NCBI GenBank assembly: GCA_950097015.1
Contig: CATNEN010000002.1
Span: 1,922,001-1,986,000 of the forward strand
DNA length: 64,000 bases
Direction of reading: 5' to 3'
Source: Macrostomum hystrix
Taxonomy: Eukaryota; Platyhelminthes; Macrostomidae
Below, in pieces: positions 34,947 through 44,839 of the stretch. Numbering within the stretch: position 1 is the first letter of the stretch; each line of letters begins with the position of its first letter. A model generated the notes under the pieces. That model was given only the letters and a program-made list of their open reading frames with translations, had not been told where the DNA came from and searched no databases. A program made the translations under genes and the position numbers.

Positions 34947-37900
34947 ATGCCATCCCTCGGCAGTTTGTTAATCAGCTTGGCATTTATCTACGTTGCCTAC
35001 GTTGGCTACCAGTTTCTCAGCATCTTCTATCCGAGGGAGTGCCAACCAGCAGCTTCTGGTGCCATGTGCATCAGGCCCGCCTTTCCCATTGACAGTGCTC
35101 AGTTCACGGTGAGCAGTTTCTGGTATTGCATGAGCTTTTCTTTGTTGTCAGATGACATGTCTTTGTTGTTAAGATGACTAGTCTTTGTTGTCAGCTGAGC
35201 TGTCTTTGTACTTAGATGAGCATTCTTTGTAGTTACGTGAGCATTCTGTTGTCAGATGAGCAGTATTTGTTGCCAGATGAGCAGTCTTGGTTGTCAGATG
35301 AGCAGTCTTGTTTGTCAGATGAGCAGTCTTTATTGTCAGATAAGCAGTCTTGGTTGTCAGATGAGCAGTCTTGGTTGTCAGATAAACAGTTTTTTGTTAG
35401 ATGGCTAGTCTTTGTTGTCAGATAAGCGCTCTTTGTTCTCAGATGAGCAGTCCTCATTAAACTCCCAATTTCCCCATTGGCCAGCTCGAGCTGTACGGTC
35501 GAGCCTCATCTGTGCCTGATTCCAAAGCTGAGTACATATTCTCGGAGAAGAGCCTAAAGCTGGTCGATGCGTTTGAGCGGTCAGAAACTTGTCTTTGTTT
35601 TTCGATAATATGAATATTTAAGATCCAAAATGTTGAGAAATGTACATTATTTTCATATAAATTAACATTTGCAGCACTTTCACGGTAGCTCTGCCAGTTC
35701 AGGTGGTCAAAAACACATCCAATTACGAGCTGATAATCGTGCTATTCCCCCACGGCTCCAGCTATGGCGTTCACTCGCCTGACGCTGTCCGCAGCGTCAT
35801 CACCGTCACGGCTTATCGGACGCCTCGCGCTAAAGCTCGTAACCTTCTTGATGGCGGCGAGGATGGGAAGGCCGAAGAAATCAAGCCAAAAACTGACAGC
35901 AAGGTTTGTACCGGTTAGCCGGGTTGGGATAAAAATCACATTTTTTCCTGTTATCCTAATTGTAGAGATCATTTTTATCCCAAACTTCTGGATCTTGATA
36001 TCCCAATCTTGAATATCCTGTTATCCCAATCTTAGAAATCCTGTTATCCCAATCTTAGAAATCCTGTTATCCCAATCTTGAAAATCCTGTTATCCCAATC
36101 TTGAAAATCCTGTTATCCCAATCTTGATTATCCTGTTATCCCAATCTTAGAAATCCTGTTATCCCAATCTTGAATATCCTGTTATCCCAATCTTAGAAAT
36201 CCTGTTATCCCAATCTTAGAAATCCTGTTATCCCAATCTTAGAAATCCTGTTATCCCAATCTTAGAAATCCTGTTATCCCAATCTTAGAAATCCTGTTAT
36301 CCCAATCTTAGAAATCCTGTTATCCCAATCTTAGAAATCCTGTTATCCCAATCTTAGAAATCCTGTTATCCCAATCTTAGAAATCCTGTTATCCCAATCT
36401 TAGAAATCCTGTTATCCCAATCTTAGAAATCCTGTTATCCCAATCTTAGAAATCCTGTTATCCCAATCTTAGAAATCCTGTTATCCCAATCTTAGAAATC
36501 CTGTTATCCCAATCTTGATGATTCCATTATTTAATTCCGAAATATAATACTTGTTTATGCAAAAACACAAATAATGCTTTCCTTACTACTGTCCACGCAG
36601 CTGCAAGTAGTATAAAACGGAATTTAAATCGCTTAAGTAATAATTACCTTTACAGTCTGGCGCCCCCTGGATTCACTGGCGATCAGTGTTGACTATCAAT
36701 GCCCTGAATTCGCCGTTCGCTTTCGATCGGAACAACTTTCCTACCGAACTGCAACACCTTGTCAGGTGAGCGATTGAAAAAGTTAATTAAATAGTTAATA
36801 CTAACTATCCAAATGGCAGGCGTTAAGTCAATTGAAATTCCTGGCTAAAATTCTAAATAAGTTTTCCAGCAACCATCATTTTAAAGTTCATTTTAATCAG
36901 CATGGAAAAGTTATTTAAGGTTATTAGGTTAGGTAAACTTAGGGTCAAGAGATTTCACATGAAAGGTCATTTAAGGTGACAAATTAAAGGATATTAAAGG
37001 TCACTTAATAAAGGACATTTAAGGTCAATAAGCACGTTTGAGGTCATCAGATTATCTGGCAAAGGTAATTTATGTAATTTTGGTAGTAAGGTAGTTTTTA
37101 TGACCTTCCTCCCACGCACTTCCCAGAGGTCATTTTTAGTCATCCTAGCATCCCATCCTTCAATGCCATCCCACCCGTCAGGCTGCAGTCGCAGGAGGCC
37201 TACTTGCCCGTCCTGGCTGCCAGCAGTTTGTCCTTCAAGGAGGCCGACCTGGTGCCAATCAACGCCAGCGACACGCGCGCCATCCTGACTCTCCGCTTCG
37301 AGCCTGTCAGCATCGGCCAGCTGCGACTGTGGCAGACACTGGAGGTCTCCGTGGAGTCTTTGAAAACTTTGGGCTTTCGCGACGCCGACATTGACGATGT
37401 TAAAGGCATATTTAGCGACACCAATTTCTACCTGCTATTGTTGACCATCTTCGTGTCGGTGTTTCATCTCGTGTTCGACTTTTTGGCATTTAAAAATGAC
37501 ATCTCCTTCTGGCGCAAGATGGACCGCAGTGTCGGCATTTCCAGCACGGCTGTGCTCTGGCGGTCAGTTAGCGGCTTCATTGTGCTTCTCTACCTTGCCG
37601 AAGAGAAAAGCAGCTTGTTGGTGGTTGTACCGGCTGCTATTCAACTCATCATTGAACTGTGGAAACTCTCTAAAGTGTTCAAGGTAGGTTCTGGTTATGA
37701 ACCGTCTTTTGAAGATAATTTAGTCTTTGTCTAAGCTCTCTTCGCAATGCTTCTTTGTCTTCGGTTCGATTCTGACGGTTTTTTTTCATACTGTACGCAG
37801 GCACACGCTCACACAGGTGTGTACATCTGTCCTGACTTTCTCATCGTCAGGCAGTGTGCACTCTCACTGTGCCTTGGAGGTCGGCCCTCAATGCCGTCCG

Positions 37901-40900
37901 TAAATTGCACGACAAGTCCCCTAAGCCTTCTCGCCGCGGAATCGAGCTCAGGGACCTTGGTGCGAGAGGCAAACGCGTAAGACCGTTCTACCACTCACCC
38001 CCACAACAATAAGTCTTAGTCTGCGTCTAGATTTTGAAGTTTCTCGTTACAATGAGCCTTTGTCTTTGTCTACGAGGGGTGGTTATTAAGTTCTCGGAAA
38101 AGTGTCCTTAAAATTATCGGATTTGGCTGAGTTTTCACACACTGAAAGGTCGTCCTACTAGCACTTCTCAACATAGCTTCCATCCAGATCCAAGCACTTC
38201 TGCAAGCGATGGAACCACGCATCAAAGCATCCCCTCAGGTCAACTTTGGTGAAGCAGTCCAGCTCAGTCTGCAGGGCAACCGCGAGCTCCTCCCTCGAAT
38301 TAAAGCGCTTTCCCTTCAGGTTCTTCTTCATCCTGGGAAAGAGGAAGAAGTCGGCAGGCGCGAGATCCGGCGAATATGCCGGATGTGGCAGCTGGACGAG
38401 CCGTGTCGCCTGCAGGAATTCCTGGGTCATTCTTGCCCTGTGAGCGGGAGCGTTGTCCTGGTGGAGGAAGATGCCCTTCTCATGCATCTTTGGCCGCTCC
38501 TGCGCAAGCGCTTGAAGAACCTGCGGCAAGCAGACTGTGGTGTACCATTCTGCGGTCACCGTGGCACCGTGATCCAGCAGCACGGGCGGCAGGATCCCGC
38601 AGCGACGGAAGAAAATGGCCGCCATCACTTTGCCGACACTGCGTTCTCGGCGGAATTTCAGCGGGGCATCCTCCTCATTGGTCACCCACTGACGACTCTG
38701 CTCTTTGGTCTCGGGTTCGTAGAAATAGACCCAAGTTTCGTCAGCAGTGAGGATGTTGTCCACCGATTTTGAAGCTCCCCCATTGAACTTGGCCAGCATC
38801 AGCTCGGCGAACTCAACGCGGGCTCGCATCTGATCTGCACTGAGTTGGTGGGGCACCCAGCGAGCAGACAGCTTCCGCATGCCCAGGTGTTGGTGCAGAA
38901 TCTTGATGATGGTTGAATGCGACACCCCCACGAGCTGCTCCAACCAACGAGTTGTCACTCGCCGATCCTCGTCGACGTGGCGTCGAACAGCAGCGACAAC
39001 TCCGTCCGAGATGGCTGAAATTGGACGACCCTCGCGAGGTTCGTCGTCCAGGGAGGCCGAGCCGCAGCGAAAGCGCGCAAACCATTCGTACACCATCGAC
39101 TGGGACGGGGCTTGATCCTCAAGGGCCGCACGAAGCGTCTGGTGACACGCAGCCGCAGTGCTGCCCAGGCGAAACTGCACCAGAATGGCTACCCGCCTGT
39201 CACGTTCGGTGAGCTGAGGCAGGGGTATTATGTTTTCTGTGGAACTTTGGCCACTGCGGCGCATCATTATGGCCGATTGAGCTGAAATTTTGCATGCAAG
39301 CATTGAATAGCCATCCCTACAACATAGTAAAATTTCGTGTCCCTAGCATCTTTCTAAATTACTTTTTCCGAGAACTTAATAACCACCCCTCGTAGATTCT
39401 AAAGCTTTTACTCGCAAATGGTCTTTGTCTTAGTTTTTATCTAGATTCAGAAGGTTCTATTCACTATGAGTCTTTGTCTGTGTCTAGATTCTGAAGTTTC
39501 TCGTTACAATGAGTCTTTGTCTATGTCTAGATTCATACTCACAATGAGTCTTTGTCTGTGTGAAGATTCAGAAGGTTCTATTCACTATGAGTCTTTGTCT
39601 CTGTCTAGATTCAGAAGGTTATACTCACAATGAGTCTTTGTCTGTGTCTAGATTCGGAAGTTTCTCGTTACAATGAGTCTTTGTCTATGTCTAGATTCAT
39701 ACTCACTATGAGTCTTTGTCTGTGTCTAGTTTCAGAAGGTTCTACTCACTATGAGTCTATTCTCAATGAACCAATCACCGCACAGGTGTCAGTGAGCATT
39801 CGCGGCCTGACCTGGGCTCAGCAGACTGATGCCGAGAAACGAACTGGCGCTTTGGACTCTCAGGGAGCTCGCTATTTGTCCTACGTGATGCTGCCATTGT
39901 GCCTAGGCGCGCCAGTCTATTCGCTGATGTACGTGCCGCACAAGTCCTGGTACTCCTGGACTGTCAACAGCCTCGCCAACTGTGAGTTGTGCTCTCCTTT
40001 ATGGTCTGTTTTTGTCTGTAAATGGTCAGTTTTGTCTGTAATTTGTGTTTTTTGTGTCTGTAAATTGTCAGTTTTGTGTCTGTAAATTGTCTGTTTTTGT
40101 GTCTGTAAATTGTCTGTTTTTGTGTCTGTAAATTGTCTGTTTTGTGTCTGTCAATTGTCTGTTTTGTGTCTGTCAATTGTCTGTTTTGTGTCTGTCAATT
40201 GTCTGTTTTGTGTCTGTCAATTGTCTGTTTTTGCGTCTGTAAATTGTCTGTTGTCTGTTTTTGTCTGTAAATTGTCTGTTTTTGTCTGTAAATTGTCAGT
40301 TTTGTGTCTGTCAATTGTCTGTTTTGTGTCTGTAAATTGTCTGTTTTTGTGTCTGTAAATTGTCTGTTTTTGTGTCTGTAAATTGTCTGTTTTTGTGTCT
40401 GTAAATTGTCTGTTTTGTGTCTGTAAATTGTCTGTTTTGTGTCTGTCAATTGTCTGTTTTGTGTCTGTCAATTGTCTGTTTTTGCGTCTGTAAATTGTCT
40501 GTTGTCTGTTTTTGTCTGTAAATTGTCTGTTTTTGTCTGTAAATTGTCTGTTTTTGTGTCTGTAAATTGTCAGTTGTCTGTTTTGTCTGTAAATTGTCTG
40601 TTTTTGTCTGTAAATTGTCTGTTTTGTGTCTGTCAATTGTCTGTTTTGTGTCTGTAAATTGTCTGTTTCTAATAATCACCCATATGTAGATCGATCATAC
40701 CACTTATCCTTAGCTTATTATTGTTGTTATTGCTGCATATATCGGGCAAATCTTTGAGTTCGGTGTACAGCCTCAAACTGTTTGCTCTGCTTTCTCGCTG
40801 AGAAATTCTGAGTCTCTTCTACTCTCTCCCCCGTATTTCCTGGCTGTGCTCAAATTATATGCTCAGGTTTTGCTTCACTCAAACGAACCACTTTCCAGTC

Positions 40901-42568
40901 TCCGCCTCTTTCTCCTGATAAATTGTTATCCCAAATCTCCCTTCACCCAAGCCTTATTCAGATGAGTGACAGATATTTCCACTCAACCCTGTCCGTGTCC
41001 TAGAGAGTATATTAAAAAATAGTGTGATATTATATGCATATTCCACTACTATGTTTGTTCGGTACTAGACAAGTGGGTTAGATATGGAATATAAATGTTA
41101 GACAAATGTGTTAGATATGAATTTTTTATGTTTGACAAATGTGTTAGATATGGAATATAAATGTTAGACAAATGCGTTAGATATGGATTTTTAACTGTTA
41201 GAATTGTTTGTTAGATTTGGATTTGAGTTAAAAACAGTGTTAGATATAAATGTTAGATAGCAATGGTGTTAGACACGGATGTAAGACGCCGCTGACCCAT
41301 CCGCAGGTGTGTACGCCTTCGGCTTCCTGTTCATGACGCCGCAGCTGTTCATCAACTACAAGCTAAAATCGGTGGCCCACCTGCCCTGGAAGGCGCTCAC
41401 CTACAAAGCCTTCAACACCTTCATTGACGACGTCTTTGCTTTTATAATCCGCATGCCTACAGCTCACCGCCTGGCCTGCTTCCGCGATGACGTCATCTTT
41501 ATCATTTACATGTACCAGCGCTGGTGAGCAAGGGATTACCCAAAATTGGCAATCCCCCAGACCCATGATTGGCAATCCCCCACACCCAACATTGACAATC
41601 CCCCCACACCCACCATTGACAATCCCCCACACCCAACATTGACAATCCCCCACACCCAACATTGACAATCCCCCACACCAATGATTGGCAATCCCCCAGA
41701 CCCATGATTGGCAATCCCCCACACCCACCATTGGCAATCCCCCACACCCACCATTGGCAATCCCCCACACCCACCATTGGCAATCCCCCACACCCACCAT
41801 TGGCAATTCCCCACACACACCATTGGCAATCCCCCACACCCAACAGTGGCAATCCCCCACACCCAACATTGGCAATCCCCCACACCCACCATTGGCAATC
41901 CCCCACACCCAACATTGGCAATCCCCCACACCCAACATTGACAATCCCCCACACCCACCATTGAAAATCCCCCACACCCACCATTGACAATCCCCCACAC
42001 CCAACATTGACAATCCCCCACACCCACCATTGAAAATCCCCCACACCCACCATTGACAATCCCCCACACCCAACATTGACAATCCCCCACACCCAACATT
42101 GACAATCCCCCACACCAATGATTGGCAATCCCCCAGACCCATGATTGGCAATCCCCCACACCCACCATTGGCAATCCCCCACACCCACTATTGGCAATCC
42201 CCCACACCCACCATTGGCAATCCCCCACACCCACCATTGGCAATCCCCCACACACACCATTGGCAATCCCTCACACCCAACATTGGCAATCCCCCACACC
42301 CAACATTGACAATCCCCCACACCCACCATTGACAATCCCCCACACCCAACATTGACAATCCCCCACACGAATGATTGGCAATCCCCCACACCCACCATTG
42401 GCAATGTTCCCAGTTCGCACTCCACTTGTTTTCCGCAGGCTCTACCCAGTGGACAAGAGTCGCACAAACGAATATGGTCAGTGCTTCGCGCCGGCTGGTG
42501 ATGAAATTGCTTCTACTGAAAATCGCCCTGCTGAGATTGACAATGACGGCAAAGTCAAGTCTGAGTAG
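34947..42568 (+). CDS. CLPTM1L: CLPTM1L (CRR9) homologue, multipass ER membrane protein (8 exons)
   Basis: CDS = join(34947..35108, 35485..35579, 35675..35903, 36656..36765, 37182..37683, 39786..39981, 41307..41523, 42439..42568). Phases match at every junction and give 546 aa against about 538 in human. CLPTM1-family proteins are ER/Golgi membrane proteins; CLPTM1L has been described as a glucosaminyl-phosphatidylinositol scramblase in GPI anchor synthesis. Evidence: N-terminal transmembrane segment (~5-28), luminal region with FERTFTVALPVQVVKNTS, then DDVKGIFSDTNFYLLLLT, HLVFDFLAFKNDISFWRKMD, SSLLVVVPAAIQLIIELWK, YLSYVMLPLCLGAPVYSL, HKSWYSWTVNSLANCVYAFG, LKSVAHLPWKALTYKAFNTF, IDDVFAFIIRMPTAHRLACF and RDDVIFIIYMYQRWLYPVDK. 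A poly(A) signal AATAAA lies at 42625-42630. All introns except the 95 bp intron 2 hold tandem repeats, and intron 5 also carries a mariner and a SINE. Confidence 0.96.
35130..35455 (+). repeat. Minisatellite filling CLPTM1L intron 1
   Basis: About 15 copies of a ~21 bp unit with the core TTGTCAGATGAGCAGTCTTG. It starts about 22 nt after the donor and ends 29 nt before the acceptor. The word TGAGCAGTCT mirrors the donor itself (GTGAGCAGTTT), suggesting that the unit was seeded by the 5' splice site region. Confidence 0.92.
35945..36517 (+). repeat. Minisatellite in CLPTM1L intron 3
   Basis: About 24 copies of a 23 bp unit with the core CCTGTTATCCCAATCTTAGA. The centre of the array is perfectly homogeneous while the left edge is degenerate. 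It starts about 40 nt after the donor. Confidence 0.97.
36895..37060 (+). repeat. Degenerate AAGGTCATTTAAGG repeats in CLPTM1L intron 4
   Basis: Loose repeats of AAGGTCA, TTTAAGGT and AAAGGACATTT with irregular spacing. This is the only long intron of the gene without a clean array. Confidence 0.5.
37716..37768 (+). repeat. First segment of the CLPTM1L intron 5 minisatellite
   Basis: TAGTCTTTGTCTAAGCTC and CTTCTTTGTCTTCGG resemble the 43 bp unit seen at 39396-39765. It starts about 33 nt after the donor and is cut off by the SINE copy that follows. Confidence 0.5.
37795..38003 (-). mobile_element. SINE family 1, copy B (minus orientation), in CLPTM1L intron 5
   Basis: On the minus strand the head reads GAGTGGTAGAACGGTCTTAC, then GCACCAAGGTCCCTGAGCTC and GATTCCGCGG. 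It has a recognisable A box (TGGTAGAACGG) and B box (GCTCGATTCCG) at about 37935-38000. The body matches copies at 9361-9590 and 48195-48330 (ACTCACACAGGTG-type sequence, CTCACTGTGCCTTG). This copy has the best preserved head. It lies within the intron's minisatellite. Confidence 0.75.
38015..38072 (+). repeat. Second segment of the CLPTM1L intron 5 minisatellite, left of the mariner
   Basis: GTCTGCGTCTAGATTTTGAA, GTTTCTCGTTACAATGAGCC and TTTGTCT match the unit of 39396-39765. The segment ends exactly at the TA used by the mariner. Confidence 0.85.
38073..39392 (-). mobile_element. Complete mariner element (1320 bp) inserted at TA
   Basis: Perfectly matching terminal inverted repeats begin CGAGGGGTGGTTATTAAGTT and continue CTCGGAAAA at both ends (38073-38101 and 39365-39392), flanked by TA on each side. 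Removing the element and one TA restores the host repeat TTTGTCTAGATTCT. This matches other uninterrupted copies of the minisatellite nearby, so the empty site is directly visible. Intact TIRs, intact target duplication and a full-length transposase frame point to a recent insertion. Confidence 0.95.
38158..39303 (-). CDS. Mariner transposase, DD34D, apparently intact
   Basis: A 381-residue frame lies within the TIRs on the minus strand. Mariner transposases cut and paste their own element. The N-terminal part (~30-150) has paired helix-turn-helix features (MVYEWFARFRCG, DDEPREGRPIS, VGVSHSTIIKILHQHLGMRK). The linker motif WVPHQLS corresponds to the mariner WVPHEL. Catalytic motifs are TADETWVYFYEPE (first Asp), HQDNAPAHRA (second Asp) and YSPDLAPADFFLFP (third Asp), with 34 residues between second and third Asp: the DD34D signature. 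The family's usual length is ~345, so translation may start at the internal Met at residue 13 or 14 (about 39267). No stop or frameshift is seen. It lies antisense to CLPTM1L. Confidence 0.93.
   Translation of the reverse strand: MLACKISAQSAIMMRRSGQSSTENIIPLPQLTERDRRVAILVQFRLGSTAAACHQTLRAALEDQAPSQSMVYEWFARFRCGSASLDDEPREGRPISAISDGVVAAVRRHVDEDRRVTTRWLEQLVGVSHSTIIKILHQHLGMRKLSARWVPHQLSADQMRARVEFAELMLAKFNGGASKSVDNILTADETWVYFYEPETKEQSRQWVTNEEDAPLKFRRERSVGKVMAAIFFRRCGILPPVLLDHGATVTAEWYTTVCLPQVLQALAQERPKMHEKGIFLHQDNAPAHRARMTQEFLQATRLVQLPHPAYSPDLAPADFFLFPRMKKNLKGKRFNSREELAVALQTELDCFTKVDLRGCFDAWFHRLQKCLDLDGSYVEKC
39396..39765 (+). repeat. Third segment of the CLPTM1L intron 5 minisatellite, right of the mariner
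   Basis: About nine copies of a ~43 bp unit with the core ATGAGTCTTTGTCTGTGTCT followed by AGATTCAGAAGGTTCTACTC. It ends 20 nt before the exon 6 acceptor. Confidence 0.92.
40005..40672 (+). repeat. Minisatellite in CLPTM1L intron 6 (first array)
   Basis: About 30 copies of a 21-23 bp unit with the core GTCTGTAAATTGTCTGTTTT (TCAATTG variants), starting about 25 nt after the donor. A ~300 bp block containing TTGCGTCTGTAAATTG is duplicated (40229 and 40481). Pyrimidine/GT-rich on the sense strand. Confidence 0.96.
41040..41280 (+). repeat. Second, degenerate tandem array in CLPTM1L intron 6
   Basis: About seven copies of a ~31 bp unit with TTAGATATGGAATATAAATG and TTAGACAAATG, decaying to the right and ending about 26 nt before the acceptor of exon 7. 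Confidence 0.85.
41546..42410 (+). repeat. Minisatellite filling CLPTM1L intron 7
   Basis: About 38 copies of a 23 bp unit with the core GGCAATCCCCCACACCCACC, starting about 22 nt after the donor and ending 28 nt before the acceptor. A block with the ACCAATGATTGGCAATCCCC variant recurs 441 bp apart (41672 and 42113), so half of the array was duplicated as a unit. C-rich on the sense strand. Confidence 0.97.
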
Positions 42569-42624
42569 TTTGATATCCGTTGTGTGAGCTTGAACTGTTT
42601 ATGCCAACCTGGGAAACTACAAAC

Positions 42625-42630
42625 AATAAA
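42625..42630 (+). terminator. Poly(A) signal of CLPTM1L
   Basis: AATAAA 57 nt after the stop codon, just before the next array begins. Confidence 0.75.
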
Positions 42631-42699
42631 TGATGCAATGCCAAACGAAATTCCAGATTTTGCAAATCAGCCTCTATTAAATATTAAGCCCTGATTTTC

Positions 42700-43775
42700 C
42701 TTACCCCCTATGTACACTCTCCTCCGACCAGCCCCATTCTCTCACCCCCTATGTACATTCTTCCCCGACCAGCCCCTATTCTCTCACCCCCAATGTTCAC
42801 TCTCCCCCGACCAGCCCCATTCTCTCACCCCCTATGTACATTCTTCCCCGACCAGCCCCTATTCTCTCACCCCCAATGTTCACTCTCCCCCGACCAGCCC
42901 CATTCTCTCACCCCCTATGTACATTCTTCCCCGACCAGCCCCTATTCTCTCACCCCCAATGTTCACTCTCCCCCGACCAGCCCCATTCTCTCACCCCCTA
43001 TGTACATTCTTCCCCGACCAGCCCCTATTCTCTCACCCCCAATGTTCACTCTCCCCCGACCAGCCCCATTCTCTCACCCCCTATGTACATTCTTCCCCGA
43101 CCAGCCCCTATTCTCTCACCCCCAATGTTCACTCTCCCCCGACCAGCCCCATTCTCTCACCCCCTATGTACAATCTCCCCCGACCAGCCCCCATTCTCTC
43201 ACCCCCTATGTACAATCTCCCCCGACCAGCCCCATTCTCTCACCCCCTATGTACAATCTCCCCCGACCAGCCCCATTCTCTCACCCCCTATGTACATTCT
43301 CCCCCGACCAGCCCTATTCTCTCACCCCCTATGTACATTCTCCCCCGACCAGCCCTATTCTCTCACCCCCTATGTACATTCTCCCCCGACCAGCCCTATT
43401 CTCTCACCCCCTATGTACATTCTCCCCCGACCAGCCCCTATTCTCTCACCCCCAATGTACACTCTCCCCCGACCAGCCCCATTCTCTCACCCCCTATGTA
43501 CATTCTCCCCCGACCAGCCCCTATTCTCTTACCCCCTATGTACATTCTCCCCCGACCAGCCCCTATTCTCTTACCCCCAATGTACATTCTCCCCCGACCA
43601 GCCCCTATTCACTCACCCCTAATGTACATTCTCCCCCGACCAGCCCCTATTCTCTTACCCCCAATGTACATTCTCCCCCGACCAGCCCCTATTCACTCAC
43701 CCCTAATGTACATTCTCCCCCGACCAGCCCCTATTCTCACACCCCTAATGTACATTCTCTCCTAACCAGCCCTTG
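42700..43775 (+). repeat. Minisatellite downstream of CLPTM1L
   Basis: About 26 copies of a 41-43 bp unit with the core TGTACATTCTCCCCCGACCA and GCCCCTATTCTCTCACCCCC. The left half alternates two variants (CTATGTACATTCTTCCCC and CAATGTTCACTCTCCCCC) as an ~83 bp dimer; the right half is monomeric. All three plus-strand frames are open across the array, purely because of unit composition. Confidence 0.97.
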
Positions 43776-44839
43776 ATCTCTAATTACAGGCGCATAAACC
43801 TGCTAATTGTAGTCAGGTTTCTATTCATTCTGTTGGTTTCTGATCTTAATTTGCTCTGTTTTTTTAAAACAAATTTTTTGTTGATTTTCTGATAAGTTTT
43901 CATTCAACCTGGTCCACCACGTTTGTTAAAAATATTTATTATGCGGTATGTTGTTTGCTTTTCATATTAATTGTTTTAAAAACTTGTTGATTGTTTGTTA
44001 GTTTACAAGCGTCTTACTCGTCAATTACTTTGACTGTCGCACTGGTAGTCACAGCTTTTATTTTTCTATTTATTTCGCTACATGATACTCATGATTCGTT
44101 TTGACTCATACTTTGTGACTACTCTACTTCAGATCACTGATATGTAAGTCATTATTAAAAGATAGGTACAAATACATTGGTGACTACTTTTTGTTCGCTG
44201 TCTATTAAGCTAATTGCTTAACCATAGCTTGATTGCATAAGCAGCTTCGGTAAAAAAATTCAATCAATGTTTAAAATGTTTTGCTTTTATTAATTTCTTC
44301 CGATTTATTTTCTGTCTTGCTTGTTTTGTTTGTCTGTTTTTATAAGACACTGGATTAGACAGATATTTAATAAATCGCGATTTTTATGCTGAAATGACAA
44401 CCGATATGTATCGAAAATCGCAACTTGAAGCGAAAAGTCCTGGCACCGATATCCATCGAAAATACATAATTCTATGTAGGAGTTCTAGGTAGAAAATACA
44501 ACCGATATGTATCGAAAATATACAACTGTTGGTAAAATATACTGCCGATATGTTTCGAAAAAAATCTCTTCAGATTCTCGGTACAACGAAGTGCCGTATA
44601 TAATTTGGCTAATATGTGTGACTCTGGGCGTTCCTTGATAACTTTTCGAGTCCTAACAGTTTTTTTCTGAATCGTGTGACTTAACCATAATAAACAGACT
44701 GAGGTGAAGGCCGATAACCTTAGCTTTGCCAAACACATGCCCCTAATTTTGCTTCGTCTTCAGTTCCCTTGCGACGAAATTCAGATGCCTATTTCTCATT
44801 TACAATGTTTGTGTTTGCAATAATAGAACTCATATACCT
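43776..44839. other. AT-rich stretch between arrays, no gene seen
   Basis: Apart from the motif cluster at 44401-44565 nothing was recognised. Confidence 0.4.
44401..44565 (+). promoter_or_regulatory. Cluster of four CCGATATGTATCGAAAA motifs
   Basis: CCGATATGTATCGAAAATC (44401), ACCGATATCCATCGAAAAT (44445), ACCGATATGTATCGAAAATA (44501) and CCGATATGTTTCGAAAAAAA (44545), spaced 43-56 bp. They share the motif found three times behind mLST8 at 19116-19270. The core CGATATGTATCG is a near palindrome followed by an A-run. Confidence 0.5.

Noticed and set aside
35703-36012. Alternative frames across CLPTM1L exon 3
   Set aside because: Shadows of the spliced CLPTM1L frame, whose phase is fixed by exons 2 and 4.
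38209-39212. Plus-strand frames of up to 187 residues opposite the mariner transposase
   Set aside because: Antisense shadows of the transposase gene.
41363-42467. Open frames up to 321 residues with GCGGLPMVGVGDCQ-like repeats, superficially like a structural or antifreeze-type repeat protein
   Set aside because: They lie antisense within the CLPTM1L intron 7 minisatellite and over coding exons 7 and 8. All frames are open, which is an array effect.
42710-43776. 350-residue Pro-rich repeat frames (PRPAPILSPPM)
   Set aside because: All three frames of a 41-43 bp array are open and the array lies past the CLPTM1L poly(A) signal. No start context or codon bias.
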